Positions 12,485 through 27,200 of a DNA stretch of 64,000 nucleotides are shown here, in pieces. The stretch comes from Hippasteria phrygiana (lineage: Eukaryota; Echinodermata; Asteroidea; Valvatida; Goniasteridae), in the NCBI GenBank assembly GCA_037893225.1, contig JAZGUH010000323.1:1922001-1986000 (forward strand). Direction: 5' to 3'. Positions within the stretch are counted from its first letter, which is position 1. Each line of letters starts with the position of its first letter. The notes below the pieces were generated by a model. It had not been told where the DNA came from, did no database searches, and worked only from the letters and a program-made list of their open reading frames with translations. A program made the translations under genes and the position numbers.

Positions 12485-14554
12485 GACATGTATGGATAGC
12501 TTAGATCTGGCGCTACATGTTGCAATCATCGGCGGCTTCCTAGAGTTAAAACTTGTGGAGAAAATTAAAACCTCGCAATGTTTATTTTCTTTCCGGCCAA
12601 CATCTGTGTACATATTACCGTCTATTTATTGCTCCATGCCTGTCAAATTCCCTGGGGTATGGACTTGCTTTACTCATTCATAATTGCATGAAATATCAAC
12701 CAAATGCAGTAATTTTGACATGTATGGATAGCTTAGATCTGGCGCTACATGTTGCAATCATCGGCGGCTTCTTAGAGTTAAAACTTGTGGAGAAAATTCA
12801 AACCTCGCAATGTTTATTTTCTTTCCGGCCAACATCTGTGTACATATTACCTTCTATTTATTGCTCCATGCATGTCAAATTCCCTGGGGTATGGACTTGC
12901 TTTATTCATTCATAATTGCATGAAATATCAACCAAATGCAGTAATTTTGACATGTATGGATAGCTTAGATCTGGCGCTACATGTTGCAATTATCGGCGGC
13001 TTCTTAGAGTTAACACTTGTGGAGAAAATTCAAACCTCGCAATGTTTATTTTCTTTCCGGCCACCATCTGTGTGCATATTACCTTTTATTTATTGCTCCA
13101 TGCCTGTCAAATTCCCTGGGGTATGGACTTGCTTTACTCATTCATAATTGCATGAAATATCAACCGAATGCAGTAATTTTGACATGTATGGATAGCTTAG
13201 ATCTGGCGCTACATGTTGCAATTATCGGCGGCTTCTTAGAGTTAAAACTTGTGGAGAAAATTCAAACCTCGCAATGTTTATTTTCTTTCCGGCCAACATC
13301 TGTTTGCATATTACCTTTTATTTATTGCTCCATGCCTGTCAAATTCCCTGGGGTATGGTCTTGCTTTACTCATTCATAATTGCATGAAATATCAACCAAA
13401 TGCAGTAATTGTGACATGTATGGATAGCTTAGATCTGGCGCTACATGTTGCAATCATCGGCGGCTTCCTAGAGTTAAAACTTGTGGAGAAAATTCAAACC
13501 TCGCAATGTTTATTTTCTTTCCGGCCAACATCTGTGTACATGTTACCGTCTATTTATTGCTCCATGCATGTCAAATTCCCTGGGGTATGGACTTGCTTTA
13601 CTCATTCATAATTGCATGAAATATCAACCAAATTCAGTAATTGTGACATGTATGGATAGCTTAGATCTGGCGCTACATGTTGCAATCATCGGCGGCTTCC
13701 TAGAGTTAAAACTTGTGGAGAAAATTCAAACCTCGCAATGTTTATTTTCTTTCCGGCCAACATCTGTGTACATATTACCGTCTATTTATTGCTCCATGCA
13801 TGTCAAATTCCCTGGGGTATGGACTTGCTTTACTCATTCATAATTGCATGAAATATCAACCAAATGCAGTAATTTTGACATGTATGTATAGCTTAGATCT
13901 GGCGCTACATGTTGCAATCATCGGCGGCTTCCTAGAGTTAAAACTTGTGGAGAAAATTAAAACCTCGCAATGTTTATTTTCTTTCCGGCCAACATCTGTG
14001 TACATATTACCTTCTATTTATTGCTCCATGCATGTCAAATTCCCTGGGGTATGGACTTGCTTTATTCATTCATAATTGCAAGAAATATCAACCAAATGCA
14101 GTAATTTTGACATGTATGGATAGCTTAGATCTGGCGCTACATGTTGCAATCATCGGCGGCTTCTTAGAGTTAACACTTGTGGAGAAAATTCAAACCTCGC
14201 AATGTTTATTTTCTTTCCTTATACCATCTGTGTGCATATTACCTTTTATTTATTGCTCCATGCCTGTCAAATTCCCTGGGGTATGGACTTGCTTTACTCA
14301 TTCATAATTGCATGAAATATCAACCAAATGCAGTAATTTTGACATGTATGGATAGCTTAGATCTGGCGCTACATGTTGCAATCATCGGCGGCTTCTTAGA
14401 GTTAAAACTTGTGGAGAAAATTCAAACCTCGCAATGTTTATTTTCTTTCCGGCCAACATCTGTGTACATATTACCTTCTATTTATTGCTCCATGCATGTC
14501 AAATTCCCTGGGGTATGGACTTGCTTTACTCATTCATAATTGCATGAAATATCA
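12485..14554 (+). repeat. Partial copy of 9,934-12,234 with one monomer deleted
   Basis: The left part matches at an offset of 2,551-2,552 (11 monomers) and the right part at 2,320 (10 monomers), so one monomer was lost inside this copy. The switch falls between T13,359, typical of the 10,697-type monomer, and A13,398, typical of the following one. That leaves a 38-bp uncertainty window. The copy keeps the rare TGTTTGCAT variant but has an intact BglII site where its 10,652 relative is mutated. Confidence 0.85.
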
Positions 14555-15350
14555 CCCAAATGCAGTAATTTTGACATGTATGTATAGCTTAGATCTGGCG
14601 CTACATGTTGCAATTATCGGCGGCTTCTTAGAGTTAACGCTTGTGGAGAAAATTCAAACCTCGCAATGTTTATTTTCTTTCCGGCCACCATCTGTGTGCA
14701 TATTACCTTTTATTTATTGCTCCATGCCTGTCAAATTCCCTGGGGTATGGACTTGCTTTACTCATTCATAATTGCATGAAATATCAACCAAATGAAGTAA
14801 TTTTGACATGTATGGATAGCTTAGATCTGGCGCTACATGTTGCAATCATCGGCGGCTTCTTAGAGTTCAAACTTGTGGAGAAAATTCAAACCTCACAATG
14901 TTTATTTTCTTTCCGGCCAACATCTGTGTACATATTACCGTCTATTTATTGCTCCATGCATGTCAAATTCCCTGGGGTATGGACTTGCTTTACTCATTCA
15001 TAATTGCATGAAATATCAACCAAATGCAGTAATTTTGACATGTATGTATAGCTTAGATCTGGCGCTACATGTTGCAATCATCGGCGGCTTCCTAGAGTTA
15101 AAACTTGTGGAGAAAATTAAAACCTCGCAATGTTTATTTTCTTTCTGGCCAACATCTGTGTACATATTACCTTCTATTTATTGCTCCATGCATGTCAAAT
15201 TCCCTGGGGTATGGACTTGCTTTATTCATTCATAATTGCATGAAATATCAACCAAATGCAGTAATTTTGACATGTATGGATAGCTTAGATCTGGCGCTAC
15301 ATGTTGCAATCATCGGCGGCTTCTTAGAGTTCAAACTTGTGGAGAAAATG
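14555..15350 (+). repeat. Segment related to monomers 2-6 of the 17-mer at the left end
   Basis: The run of subtypes (ATCACCCAAA, then AATGAAG, then CTCACAATG, then the 231-bp unit) repeats the order seen at about 400-1,300 and 4,350-5,240. It carries a private T at 15,146 and differs in a few variant positions near 15.1 kb. The segment therefore shares ancestry with the left-hand 17-mer about 10 to 14 kb away. Confidence 0.78.
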
Positions 15351-17901
15351 CAAACCTCGCAATGTTTATTTTCTTTCCGGCCAACATCTGTGTACATATT
15401 ACCTTCTATTTATTGCTCCATGCCTGTCAAATTCCCTGGGGTATGACTTGCTTTACTCATTCATAATTGCATGAAATATCAATCAAATACAGTAATTTTG
15501 ACATGTATGGATAGCTTAGATCTGGCGCTACATGTTGCAATTATCGGCGGCTTCTTAGAGTTAACACTTGTGGAGAAAATTCAAACCTCGCAATGTTTAT
15601 TTTCTTTCCGGCCACCATCTGTGTGCATATTACCTTTTATTTATTGCTCCATGCCTGTCAAATTCCCTGGGGTATGGACTTGCTTTACTCATTCATAATT
15701 GCATGAAATATCAACCGAATGCAGTAATTTTGACATGTATGGATAGCTTAGATCTGGCGCTACATGTTGCAATCATCGGCGGCTTCTTAGAGTTAAAACT
15801 TGTGGAGAAAATTCAAACCTCGCAATGTTTATTTTCTTTCCGGCCAACATCTGTGTACATATTACCGTCTATTTATTGCTCCATGCATGTCAAATTCCCT
15901 GGGGTATGGACTTGCTTTACTCATTCATAATTGCATGAAATATCAACCAAATGCAGTAATTGTGACATGTATGGATAGCTTAGATCTGGCGCTACATGTT
16001 GCAATCATCGGCGGCTTCCTAGAGTTAAAACTTGTGGAGAAAATTCAAACCTCGCAATGTTTATTTTCTTTCCGGCCAACATCTGTGTACATGTTACCGT
16101 CTATTTATTGCTCCATGCATGTCAAATTCCCTGGGGTATGGACTTGCTTTACTCATTCATAATTGCATGAAATATCAACCAAATGCAGTAATTTTGACAT
16201 GTATGTATAGCTTAGATCTGGCGCTACATGTTGCAATCATCGGCGGCTTCCTAGAGTTAAAACTTGTGGAGAAAATTAAAACCTCGCAATGTTTATTTTC
16301 TTTCCGGCCAACATCTGTGTACATATTACCTTCTATTTATTGCTCCATGCATGTCAAATTCCCTGGGGTATGGACTTGCTTTATTCATTCATAATTGCAA
16401 GAAATATCAACCAAATGCAGTAATTTTGACATGTATGGATAGCTTAGATCTGGCGCTACATGTTGCAATCATCGGCGGCTTCTTAGAGTTAACACTTGTG
16501 GAGAAAATTCAAACCTCGCAATGTTTATTTTCTTTCCTTATACCATCTGTGTGCATATTACCTTTTATTTATTGCTCCATGCCTGTCAAATTCCCTGGGG
16601 TATGGACTTGCTTTACTCATTCATAATTGCATGAAATATCAACCAAATGCAGTAATTTTGACATGTATGGATAGCTTAGATCTGGCGCTACATGTTGCAA
16701 TCATCGGCGGCTTCTTAGAGTTAAAACTTGTGGAGAAAATTCAAACCTCGCAATGTTTATTTTCTTTCCGGCCAACATCTGTGTACATATTACCTTCTAT
16801 TTATTGCTCCATGCATGTCAAATTCCCTGGGGTATGGACTTGCTTTACTCATTCATAATTGCATGAAATATCACCCAAATGCAGTAATTTTGACATGTAT
16901 GTATAGCTTAGATCTGGCGCTACATGTTGCAATTATCGGCGGCTTCTTAGAGTTAACGCTTGTGGAGAAAATTCAAACCTCGCAATGTTTATTTTCTTTC
17001 CGGCCACCATCTGTGTGCATATTACCTTTTATTTATTGCTCCATGCCTGTCAAATTCCCTGGGGTATGGACTTGCTTTACTCATTCATAATTGCATGAAA
17101 TATCAACCAAATTCAGTAATTTTGACATGTATGGATAGCTTAGATCTGGCGCTACATGTTGCAATTATCGGCGGCTTCTTAGAGTTAAAACTTGTGGAGA
17201 AAATTCAAACCTCGCAATGTTTATTTTCTTTCCGGCCAACATCTGTGTGCATATTACCTTCTATTTATTGCTCCATGCCTGTCAAATTCCCTGGGGTATG
17301 GACTTGCTTTACTCATTCATAATTGCATGAAATATCAACCAAATGCAGTAATTTTGACATGTATGGATAGCTTAGATCTGGCGCTACATGTTGCAATCAT
17401 CGGCGGCTTCTTAGAGTTCAAACTTGTGGAGAAAATTCAAACCTCGCCATGTTTATTTTCTTTCCGGCCAACATCTGTGTACATATTACCTTTTATTTAT
17501 TGCTCCATGCCTGTCAAATTCCCTGGGGTATGGTCTTGCTTTACTCATTCATAATTGCATGAAATATCAACCGAATGCAGTAATTTTGACATGTATGGAT
17601 AGCTTAGATCTGGCGCTACATGTTGCAATCATCGGCGGCTTCTTAGAGTTAAAACTTGTGGAGAAAATTCAAACCTCGCAATGTTTATTTTCTTTCCGGC
17701 CAACATCTGTGTACATGTTACCGTCTATTTATTGCTCCATGCATGTCAAATTCCCTGGGGTATGGACTTGCTTTACTCATTCATAATTGCATGAAATATC
17801 AACCAAATTCAGTAATTGTGACATGTATGGATAGCTTAGATCTGGCGCTACATGTTGCAATCATCGGCGGCTTCCTAGAGTTAAAACTTGTGGAGAAAAT
17901 T
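15351..17901 (+). repeat. 11-monomer HOR, left copy (period 2,551 bp)
   Basis: 15,351-17,974 matches the sequence 2,551 bp downstream with no difference I could find. The block holds one 231-bp monomer, which explains 11 x 232 minus 1. The left edge lies just after G15,350, which pairs with T17,901. It includes one clustered-substitution pair at about 16.5 kb. Confidence 0.92.
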
Positions 17902-20525
17902 CAAACCTCGCAATGTTTATTTTCTTTCCGGCCAACATCTGTGTACATATTACCTTCTATTTATTGCTCCATGCCTGTCAAATTCCCTGGGGTATGACTT
18001 GCTTTACTCATTCATAATTGCATGAAATATCAATCAAATACAGTAATTTTGACATGTATGGATAGCTTAGATCTGGCGCTACATGTTGCAATTATCGGCG
18101 GCTTCTTAGAGTTAACACTTGTGGAGAAAATTCAAACCTCGCAATGTTTATTTTCTTTCCGGCCACCATCTGTGTGCATATTACCTTTTATTTATTGCTC
18201 CATGCCTGTCAAATTCCCTGGGGTATGGACTTGCTTTACTCATTCATAATTGCATGAAATATCAACCGAATGCAGTAATTTTGACATGTATGGATAGCTT
18301 AGATCTGGCGCTACATGTTGCAATCATCGGCGGCTTCTTAGAGTTAAAACTTGTGGAGAAAATTCAAACCTCGCAATGTTTATTTTCTTTCCGGCCAACA
18401 TCTGTGTACATATTACCGTCTATTTATTGCTCCATGCATGTCAAATTCCCTGGGGTATGGACTTGCTTTACTCATTCATAATTGCATGAAATATCAACCA
18501 AATGCAGTAATTGTGACATGTATGGATAGCTTAGATCTGGCGCTACATGTTGCAATCATCGGCGGCTTCCTAGAGTTAAAACTTGTGGAGAAAATTCAAA
18601 CCTCGCAATGTTTATTTTCTTTCCGGCCAACATCTGTGTACATGTTACCGTCTATTTATTGCTCCATGCATGTCAAATTCCCTGGGGTATGGACTTGCTT
18701 TACTCATTCATAATTGCATGAAATATCAACCAAATGCAGTAATTTTGACATGTATGTATAGCTTAGATCTGGCGCTACATGTTGCAATCATCGGCGGCTT
18801 CCTAGAGTTAAAACTTGTGGAGAAAATTAAAACCTCGCAATGTTTATTTTCTTTCCGGCCAACATCTGTGTACATATTACCTTCTATTTATTGCTCCATG
18901 CATGTCAAATTCCCTGGGGTATGGACTTGCTTTATTCATTCATAATTGCAAGAAATATCAACCAAATGCAGTAATTTTGACATGTATGGATAGCTTAGAT
19001 CTGGCGCTACATGTTGCAATCATCGGCGGCTTCTTAGAGTTAACACTTGTGGAGAAAATTCAAACCTCGCAATGTTTATTTTCTTTCCTTATACCATCTG
19101 TGTGCATATTACCTTTTATTTATTGCTCCATGCCTGTCAAATTCCCTGGGGTATGGACTTGCTTTACTCATTCATAATTGCATGAAATATCAACCAAATG
19201 CAGTAATTTTGACATGTATGGATAGCTTAGATCTGGCGCTACATGTTGCAATCATCGGCGGCTTCTTAGAGTTAAAACTTGTGGAGAAAATTCAAACCTC
19301 GCAATGTTTATTTTCTTTCCGGCCAACATCTGTGTACATATTACCTTCTATTTATTGCTCCATGCATGTCAAATTCCCTGGGGTATGGACTTGCTTTACT
19401 CATTCATAATTGCATGAAATATCACCCAAATGCAGTAATTTTGACATGTATGTATAGCTTAGATCTGGCGCTACATGTTGCAATTATCGGCGGCTTCTTA
19501 GAGTTAACGCTTGTGGAGAAAATTCAAACCTCGCAATGTTTATTTTCTTTCCGGCCACCATCTGTGTGCATATTACCTTTTATTTATTGCTCCATGCCTG
19601 TCAAATTCCCTGGGGTATGGACTTGCTTTACTCATTCATAATTGCATGAAATATCAACCAAATTCAGTAATTTTGACATGTATGGATAGCTTAGATCTGG
19701 CGCTACATGTTGCAATTATCGGCGGCTTCTTAGAGTTAAAACTTGTGGAGAAAATTCAAACCTCGCAATGTTTATTTTCTTTCCGGCCAACATCTGTGTG
19801 CATATTACCTTCTATTTATTGCTCCATGCCTGTCAAATTCCCTGGGGTATGGACTTGCTTTACTCATTCATAATTGCATGAAATATCAACCAAATGCAGT
19901 AATTTTGACATGTATGGATAGCTTAGATCTGGCGCTACATGTTGCAATCATCGGCGGCTTCTTAGAGTTCAAACTTGTGGAGAAAATTCAAACCTCGCCA
20001 TGTTTATTTTCTTTCCGGCCAACATCTGTGTACATATTACCTTTTATTTATTGCTCCATGCCTGTCAAATTCCCTGGGGTATGGTCTTGCTTTACTCATT
20101 CATAATTGCATGAAATATCAACCGAATGCAGTAATTTTGACATGTATGGATAGCTTAGATCTGGCGCTACATGTTGCAATCATCGGCGGCTTCTTAGAGT
20201 TAAAACTTGTGGAGAAAATTCAAACCTCGCAATGTTTATTTTCTTTCCGGCCAACATCTGTGTACATGTTACCGTCTATTTATTGCTCCATGCATGTCAA
20301 ATTCCCTGGGGTATGGACTTGCTTTACTCATTCATAATTGCATGAAATATCAACCAAATTCAGTAATTGTGACATGTATGGATAGCTTAGATCTGGCGCT
20401 ACATGTTGCAATCATCGGCGGCTTCCTAGAGTTAAAACTTGTGGAGAAAATTCAAACCTCGCAATGTTTATTTTCTTTCCGGCCAACATCTGTGTACATA
20501 TTACCTTCTATTTATTGCTCCATGC
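17902..20525 (+). repeat. 11-monomer HOR, right copy
   Basis: This is an apparently identical second copy of 15,351-17,974, ending where A20,526 replaces C17,975. Its right half (18,830-20,267) was copied again 1,624 bp downstream, so this copy served as template for a later seven-monomer event. Confidence 0.92.
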
Positions 20526-21891
20526 ATGTCAAATTCCCTGGGGTATGGACTTGCTTTATTCATTCATAATTGCAAGAAATATCAACCAAATGCAGTAATT
20601 TTGACATGTATGGATAGCTTAGATCTGGCGCTACATGTTGCAATCATCGGCGGCTTCTTAGAGTTAACACTTGTGGAGAAAATTCAAACCTCGCAATGTT
20701 TATTTTCTTTCCTTATACCATCTGTGTGCATATTACCTTTTATTTATTGCTCCATGCCTGTCAAATTCCCTGGGGTATGGACTTGCTTTACTCATTCATA
20801 ATTGCATGAAATATCAACCAAATGCAGTAATTTTGACATGTATGGATAGCTTAGATCTGGCGCTACATGTTGCAATCATCGGCGGCTTCTTAGAGTTAAA
20901 ACTTGTGGAGAAAATTCAAACCTCGCAATGTTTATTTTCTTTCCGGCCAACATCTGTGTACATATTACCTTCTATTTATTGCTCCATGCATGTCAAATTC
21001 CCTGGGGTATGGACTTGCTTTACTCATTCATAATTGCATGAAATATCACCCAAATGCAGTAATTTTGACATGTATGTATAGCTTAGATCTGGCGCTACAT
21101 GTTGCAATTATCGGCGGCTTCTTAGAGTTAACGCTTGTGGAGAAAATTCAAACCTCGCAATGTTTATTTTCTTTCCGGCCACCATCTGTGTGCATATTAC
21201 CTTTTATTTATTGCTCCATGCCTGTCAAATTCCCTGGGGTATGGACTTGCTTTACTCATTCATAATTGCATGAAATATCAACCAAATTCAGTAATTTTGA
21301 CATGTATGGATAGCTTAGATCTGGCGCTACATGTTGCAATTATCGGCGGCTTCTTAGAGTTAAAACTTGTGGAGAAAATTCAAACCTCGCAATGTTTATT
21401 TTCTTTCCGGCCAACATCTGTGTGCATATTACCTTCTATTTATTGCTCCATGCCTGTCAAATTCCCTGGGGTATGGACTTGCTTTACTCATTCATAATTG
21501 CATGAAATATCAACCAAATGCAGTAATTTTGACATGTATGGATAGCTTAGATCTGGCGCTACATGTTGCAATCATCGGCGGCTTCTTAGAGTTCAAACTT
21601 GTGGAGAAAATTCAAACCTCGCCATGTTTATTTTCTTTCCGGCCAACATCTGTGTACATATTACCTTTTATTTATTGCTCCATGCCTGTCAAATTCCCTG
21701 GGGTATGGTCTTGCTTTACTCATTCATAATTGCATGAAATATCAACCGAATGCAGTAATTTTGACATGTATGGATAGCTTAGATCTGGCGCTACATGTTG
21801 CAATCATCGGCGGCTTCTTAGAGTTAAAACTTGTGGAGAAAATTCAAACCTCGCAATGTTTATTTTCTTTCCGGCCAACATCTGTGTACAT
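18830..21891 (+). repeat. Overlapping 7-monomer duplication (offset 1,624 bp)
   Basis: 18,830-20,267 matches 20,454-21,891 through about 1.44 kb, including the clustered-substitution, ATCACCC and CCATG subtypes in the same order. The duplicated stretch straddles the edge of the 11-mer copy, so it is a separate event with different end points. Confidence 0.85.
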
Positions 21892-24216
21892 ATTACCGTC
21901 TATTTATTGCTCCATGCATGTCAAATTCCCTGGGGTATGGACTTGCTTTACTCATTCATAATTGCATGAAATATCAACCAAATGCAGTAATTGTGACATG
22001 TATGGATAGCTTAGATCTGGCGCTACAGGTTGCAATCATCGGCGGCTTCCTAGAGTTAAAACTTGTGGAGAAAATTCAAACCTCGCAATGTTTATTTTCT
22101 TTCCGGCCAACATCTGTGTACATGTTACCGTCTATTTATTGCTCCATGCATGTCAAATTCCCTGGGGTATGGACTTGCTTTACTCATTCATAATTGCATG
22201 AAATATCAACCAAATTCAGTAATTGTGACATGTATGGATAGCTTAGATCTGGCGCTACATGTTGCAATCATCGGCGGCTTCCTAGAGTTAAAACTTGTGG
22301 AGAAAATTCAAACCTCGCAATGTTTATTTTCTTTCCGGCCAACATCTGTGTACATATTACCTTCTATTTATTGCTCCATGCATGTCAAATTCCCTGGGGT
22401 ATGGACTTGCTTTATTCATTCATAATTGCAAGAAATATCAACCAAATGCAGTAATTTTGACATGTATGGATAGCTTAGATCTGGCGCTACATGTTGCAAT
22501 CATCGGCGGCTTCTTAGAGTTAACACGTGTGGAGAAAATTCAAACCTCGCAATGTTTATTTTCTTTCCTTATACCATCTGTGTGCATATTACCTTTTATT
22601 TATTGCTCCATGCCTGTCAAATTCCCTGGGGTATGGACTTGCTTTACTCATTCATAATTGCATGAAATATCAACCAAATGCAGTAATTTTGACATGTATG
22701 GATAGCTTAGATCTGGCGCTACATGTTGCAATCATCGGCGGCTTCTTGAGTTAAAACTTGTGGAGAAAATTCAAACCTCGCAATGTTTATTTTCTTTCCG
22801 GCCAACATCTGTGTACATATTACCTTCTATTTATTGCTCCATGCATGTCAAATTCCCTGGGGTATGGACTTGCTTTACTCATTCATAATTGCATGAAATA
22901 TCACCCAAATGCAGTAATTTTGACATGTATGTATAGCTTAGATCTGGCGCTACATGTTGCAATTATCGGCGGCTTCTTAGAGTTAACGCTTGTGGAGAAA
23001 ATTCAAACCTCGCAATGTTTATTTTCTTTCCGGCCACCATCTGTGTGCATATTACCTTTTATTTATTGCTCCATGCCTGTCAAATTCCCTGGGGTATGGA
23101 CTTGCTTTACTCATTCATAATTGCATGAAATATCAACCAAATGAAGTAATTTTGACATGTATGGATAGCTTAGATCTGGCGCTACATGTTGCAATCATCG
23201 GCGGCTTCTTAGAGTTAACACTTGTGGAGAAAATTCAAACCTCGCAATGTTTATTTTCTTTCCGGCCACCATCTGTGTGCATATTACCTTTTATTTATTG
23301 CTCCATGCCTGTCAAATTCCCTGGGGTATGGACTTGCTTTACTCATTCATAATTGCATGAAATATCAACCAAATGCAGTAATTTTGACATGTATGTATAG
23401 CTTAGATCTGGCGCTACATGTTGCAATCATCGGCGGCTTCCTAGAGTTAAAACTTGTGGAGAAAATTAAAACCTCGCAATGTTTATTTTCTTTCCGGCCA
23501 ACATCTGTGTGCATATTACCTTCTATTTATTGCTCCATGCCTGTCAAATTCCCTGGGGTATGGACTTGCTTTATTCATTCATAATTGCATGAAATATCAA
23601 CCAAATGCAGTAATTTTGACATGTATGGATAGCTTAGATCTGGCGCTACATGTTGCAATCATCGGCGGCTTCTTAGAGTTCAAACTTGTGGAGAAAATTC
23701 AAACCTCGCCATGTTTATTTTCTTTCCGGCCAACATCTGTGTACATATTACCTTTTATTTATTGCTCCATGCCTGTCAAATTCCCTGGGGTATGGTCTTG
23801 CTTTACTCATTCATAATTGCATGAAATATCAACCGAATGCAGTAATTTTGACATGTATGGATAGCTTAGATCTGGCGCTACATGTTGCAATCATCGGCGG
23901 CTTCTTAGAGTTAAAACTTGTGGAGAAAATTCAAACCTCGCAATGTTTATTTTCTTTCCGGCCAACATCTGTGTACATATTACCGTCTATTTATTGCTCC
24001 ATGCATGTCAAATTCCCTGGGGTATGGACTTGCTTTACTCATTCATAATTGCATGAAATATCAACCAAATTCAGTAATTGTGACATGTATGGATAGCTTA
24101 GATCTGGCGCTACATGTTGCAATCATCGGCGGCTTCCTAGAGTTAAAACTTGTGGAGAAAATTCAAACCTCGCAATGTTTATTTTCTTTCCGGCCAACAT
24201 CTGTGTACATATTACC
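20274..24216 (+). repeat. 17-monomer HOR, left copy (second 17-mer in the window)
   Basis: 20,274-23,752 matches 24,217-27,696. The offset is 3,943 up to 22,747, where the left copy lost one A from TTAGAG, and 3,944 after it, so the true unit is 17 x 232. Private changes in this copy are G22,028 and the deletion. Both copies share the rare ACACGTG variant (about 22,525 and 26,468). It contains no 231-bp monomer, so it is a different unit from the 17-mer at the left end despite the same monomer number. Confidence 0.9.
22740..22755 (+). other. Private 1-bp deletion in a monomer
   Basis: CTTCTTGAGTT replaces CTTCTTAGAGTT, one A lost near 22,748. The sister copy at about 26,691 is intact, so the loss followed the 17-mer duplication. 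Confidence 0.9.
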
Positions 24217-27200
24217 TTCTATGTATTGCTCCATGCATGTCAAATTCCCTGGGGTATGGACTTGCTTTACTCATTCATAATTGCATGAAATATCAACCAA
24301 ATTCAGTAATTGTGACATGTATGGATAGCTTAGATCTGGCGCTACATGTTGCAATCATCGGCGGCTTCCTAGAGTTAAAACTTGTGGAGAAAATTCAAAC
24401 CTCGCAATGTTTATTTTCTTTCCGGCCAACATCTGTGTACATATTACCTTCTATTTATTGCTCCATGCATGTCAAATTCCCTGGGGTATGGACTTGCTTT
24501 ATTCATTCATAATTGCAAGAAATATCAACCAAATGCAGTAATTTTGACATGTATGGATAGCTTAGATCTGGCGCTACATGTTGCAATCATCGGCGGCTTC
24601 TTAGAGTTAACACTTGTGGAGAAAATTCAAACCTCGCAATGTTTATTTTCTTTCCTTATACCATCTGTGTGCATATTACCTTTTATTTATTGCTCCATGC
24701 CTGTCAAATTCCCTGGGGTATGGACTTGCTTTACTCATTCATAATTGCATGAAATATCAACCAAATGCAGTAATTTTGACATGTATGGATAGCTTAGATC
24801 TGGCGCTACATGTTGCAATCATCGGCGGCTTCTTAGAGTTAAAACTTGTGGAGAAAATTCAAACCTCGCAATGTTTATTTTCTTTCCGGCCAACATCTGT
24901 GTACATATTACCTTCTATTTATTGCTCCATGCATGTCAAATTCCCTGGGGTATGGACTTGCTTTACTCATTCATAATTGCATGAAATATCACCCAAATGC
25001 AGTAATTTTGACATGTATGTATAGCTTAGATCTGGCGCTACATGTTGCAATTATCGGCGGCTTCTTAGAGTTAACGCTTGTGGAGAAAATTCAAACCTCG
25101 CAATGTTTATTTTCTTTCCGGCCACCATCTGTGTGCATATTACCTTTTATTTATTGCTCCATGCCTGTCAAATTCCCTGGGGTATGGACTTGCTTTACTC
25201 ATTCATAATTGCATGAAATATCAACCAAATTCAGTAATTTTGACATGTATGGATAGCTTAGATCTGGCGCTACATGTTGCAATTATCGGCGGCTTCTTAG
25301 AGTTAAAACTTGTGGAGAAAATTCAAACCTCGCAATGTTTATTTTCTTTCCGGCCAACATCTGTGTGCATATTACCTTCTATTTATTGCTCCATGCCTGT
25401 CAAATTCCCTGGGGTATGGACTTGCTTTACTCATTCATAATTGCATGAAATATCAACCAAATGCAGTAATTTTGACATGTATGGATAGCTTAGATCTGGC
25501 GCTACATGTTGCAATCATCGGCGGCTTCTTAGAGTTCAAACTTGTGGAGAAAATTCAAACCTCGCCATGTTTATTTTCTTTCCGGCCAACATCTGTGTAC
25601 ATATTACCTTTTATTTATTGCTCCATGCCTGTCAAATTCCCTGGGGTATGGTCTTGCTTTACTCATTCATAATTGCATGAAATATCAACCGAATGCAGTA
25701 ATTTTGACATGTATGGATAGCTTAGATCTGGCGCTACATGTTGCAATCATCGGCGGCTTCTTAGAGTTAAAACTTGTGGAGAAAATTCAAACCTCGCAAT
25801 GTTTATTTTCTTTCCGGCCAACATCTGTGTACATATTACCGTCTATTTATTGCTCCATGCATGTCAAATTCCCTGGGGTATGGACTTGCTTTACTCATTC
25901 ATAATTGCATGAAATATCAACCAAATGCAGTAATTGTGACATGTATGGATAGCTTAGATCTGGCGCTACATGTTGCAATCATCGGCGGCTTCCTAGAGTT
26001 AAAACTTGTGGAGAAAATTCAAACCTCGCAATGTTTATTTTCTTTCCGGCCAACATCTGTGTACATGTTACCGTCTATTTATTGCTCCATGCATGTCAAA
26101 TTCCCTGGGGTATGGACTTGCTTTACTCATTCATAATTGCATGAAATATCAACCAAATTCAGTAATTGTGACATGTATGGATAGCTTAGATCTGGCGCTA
26201 CATGTTGCAATCATCGGCGGCTTCCTAGAGTTAAAACTTGTGGAGAAAATTCAAACCTCGCAATGTTTATTTTCTTTCCGGCCAACATCTGTGTACATAT
26301 TACCTTCTATTTATTGCTCCATGCATGTCAAATTCCCTGGGGTATGGACTTGCTTTATTCATTCATAATTGCAAGAAATATCAACCAAATGCAGTAATTT
26401 TGACATGTATGGATAGCTTAGATCTGGCGCTACATGTTGCAATCATCGGCGGCTTCTTAGAGTTAACACGTGTGGAGAAAATTCAAACCTCGCAATGTTT
26501 ATTTTCTTTCCTTATACCATCTGTGTGCATATTACCTTTTATTTATTGCTCCATGCATGTCAAATTCCCTGGGGTATGGACTTGCTTTACTCATTCATAA
26601 TTGCATGAAATATCAACCAAATGCAGTAATTTTGACATGTATGGATAGCTTAGATCTGGCGCTACATGTTGCAATCATCGGCGGCTTCTTAGAGTTAAAA
26701 CTTGTGGAGAAAATTCAAACCTCGCAATGTTTATTTTCTTTCCGGCCAACATCTGTGTACATATTACCTTCTATTTATTGCTCCATGCATGTCAAATTCC
26801 CTGGGGTATGGACTTGCTTTACTCATTCATAATTGCATGAAATATCACCCAAATGCAGTAATTTTGACATGTATGTATAGCTTAGATCTGGCGCTACATG
26901 TTGCAATTATCGGCGGCTTCTTAGAGTTAACGCTTGTGGAGAAAATTCAAACCTCGCAATGTTTATTTTCTTTCCGGCCACCATCTGTGTGCATATTACC
27001 TTTTATTTATTGCTCCATGCCTGTCAAATTCCCTGGGGTATGGACTTGCTTTACTCATTCATAATTGCATGAAATATCAACCAAATGAAGTAATTTTGAC
27101 ATGTATGGATAGCTTAGATCTGGCGCTACATGTTGCAATCATCGGCGGCTTCTTAGAGTTAACACTTGTGGAGAAAATTCAAACCTCGCAATGTTTATTT

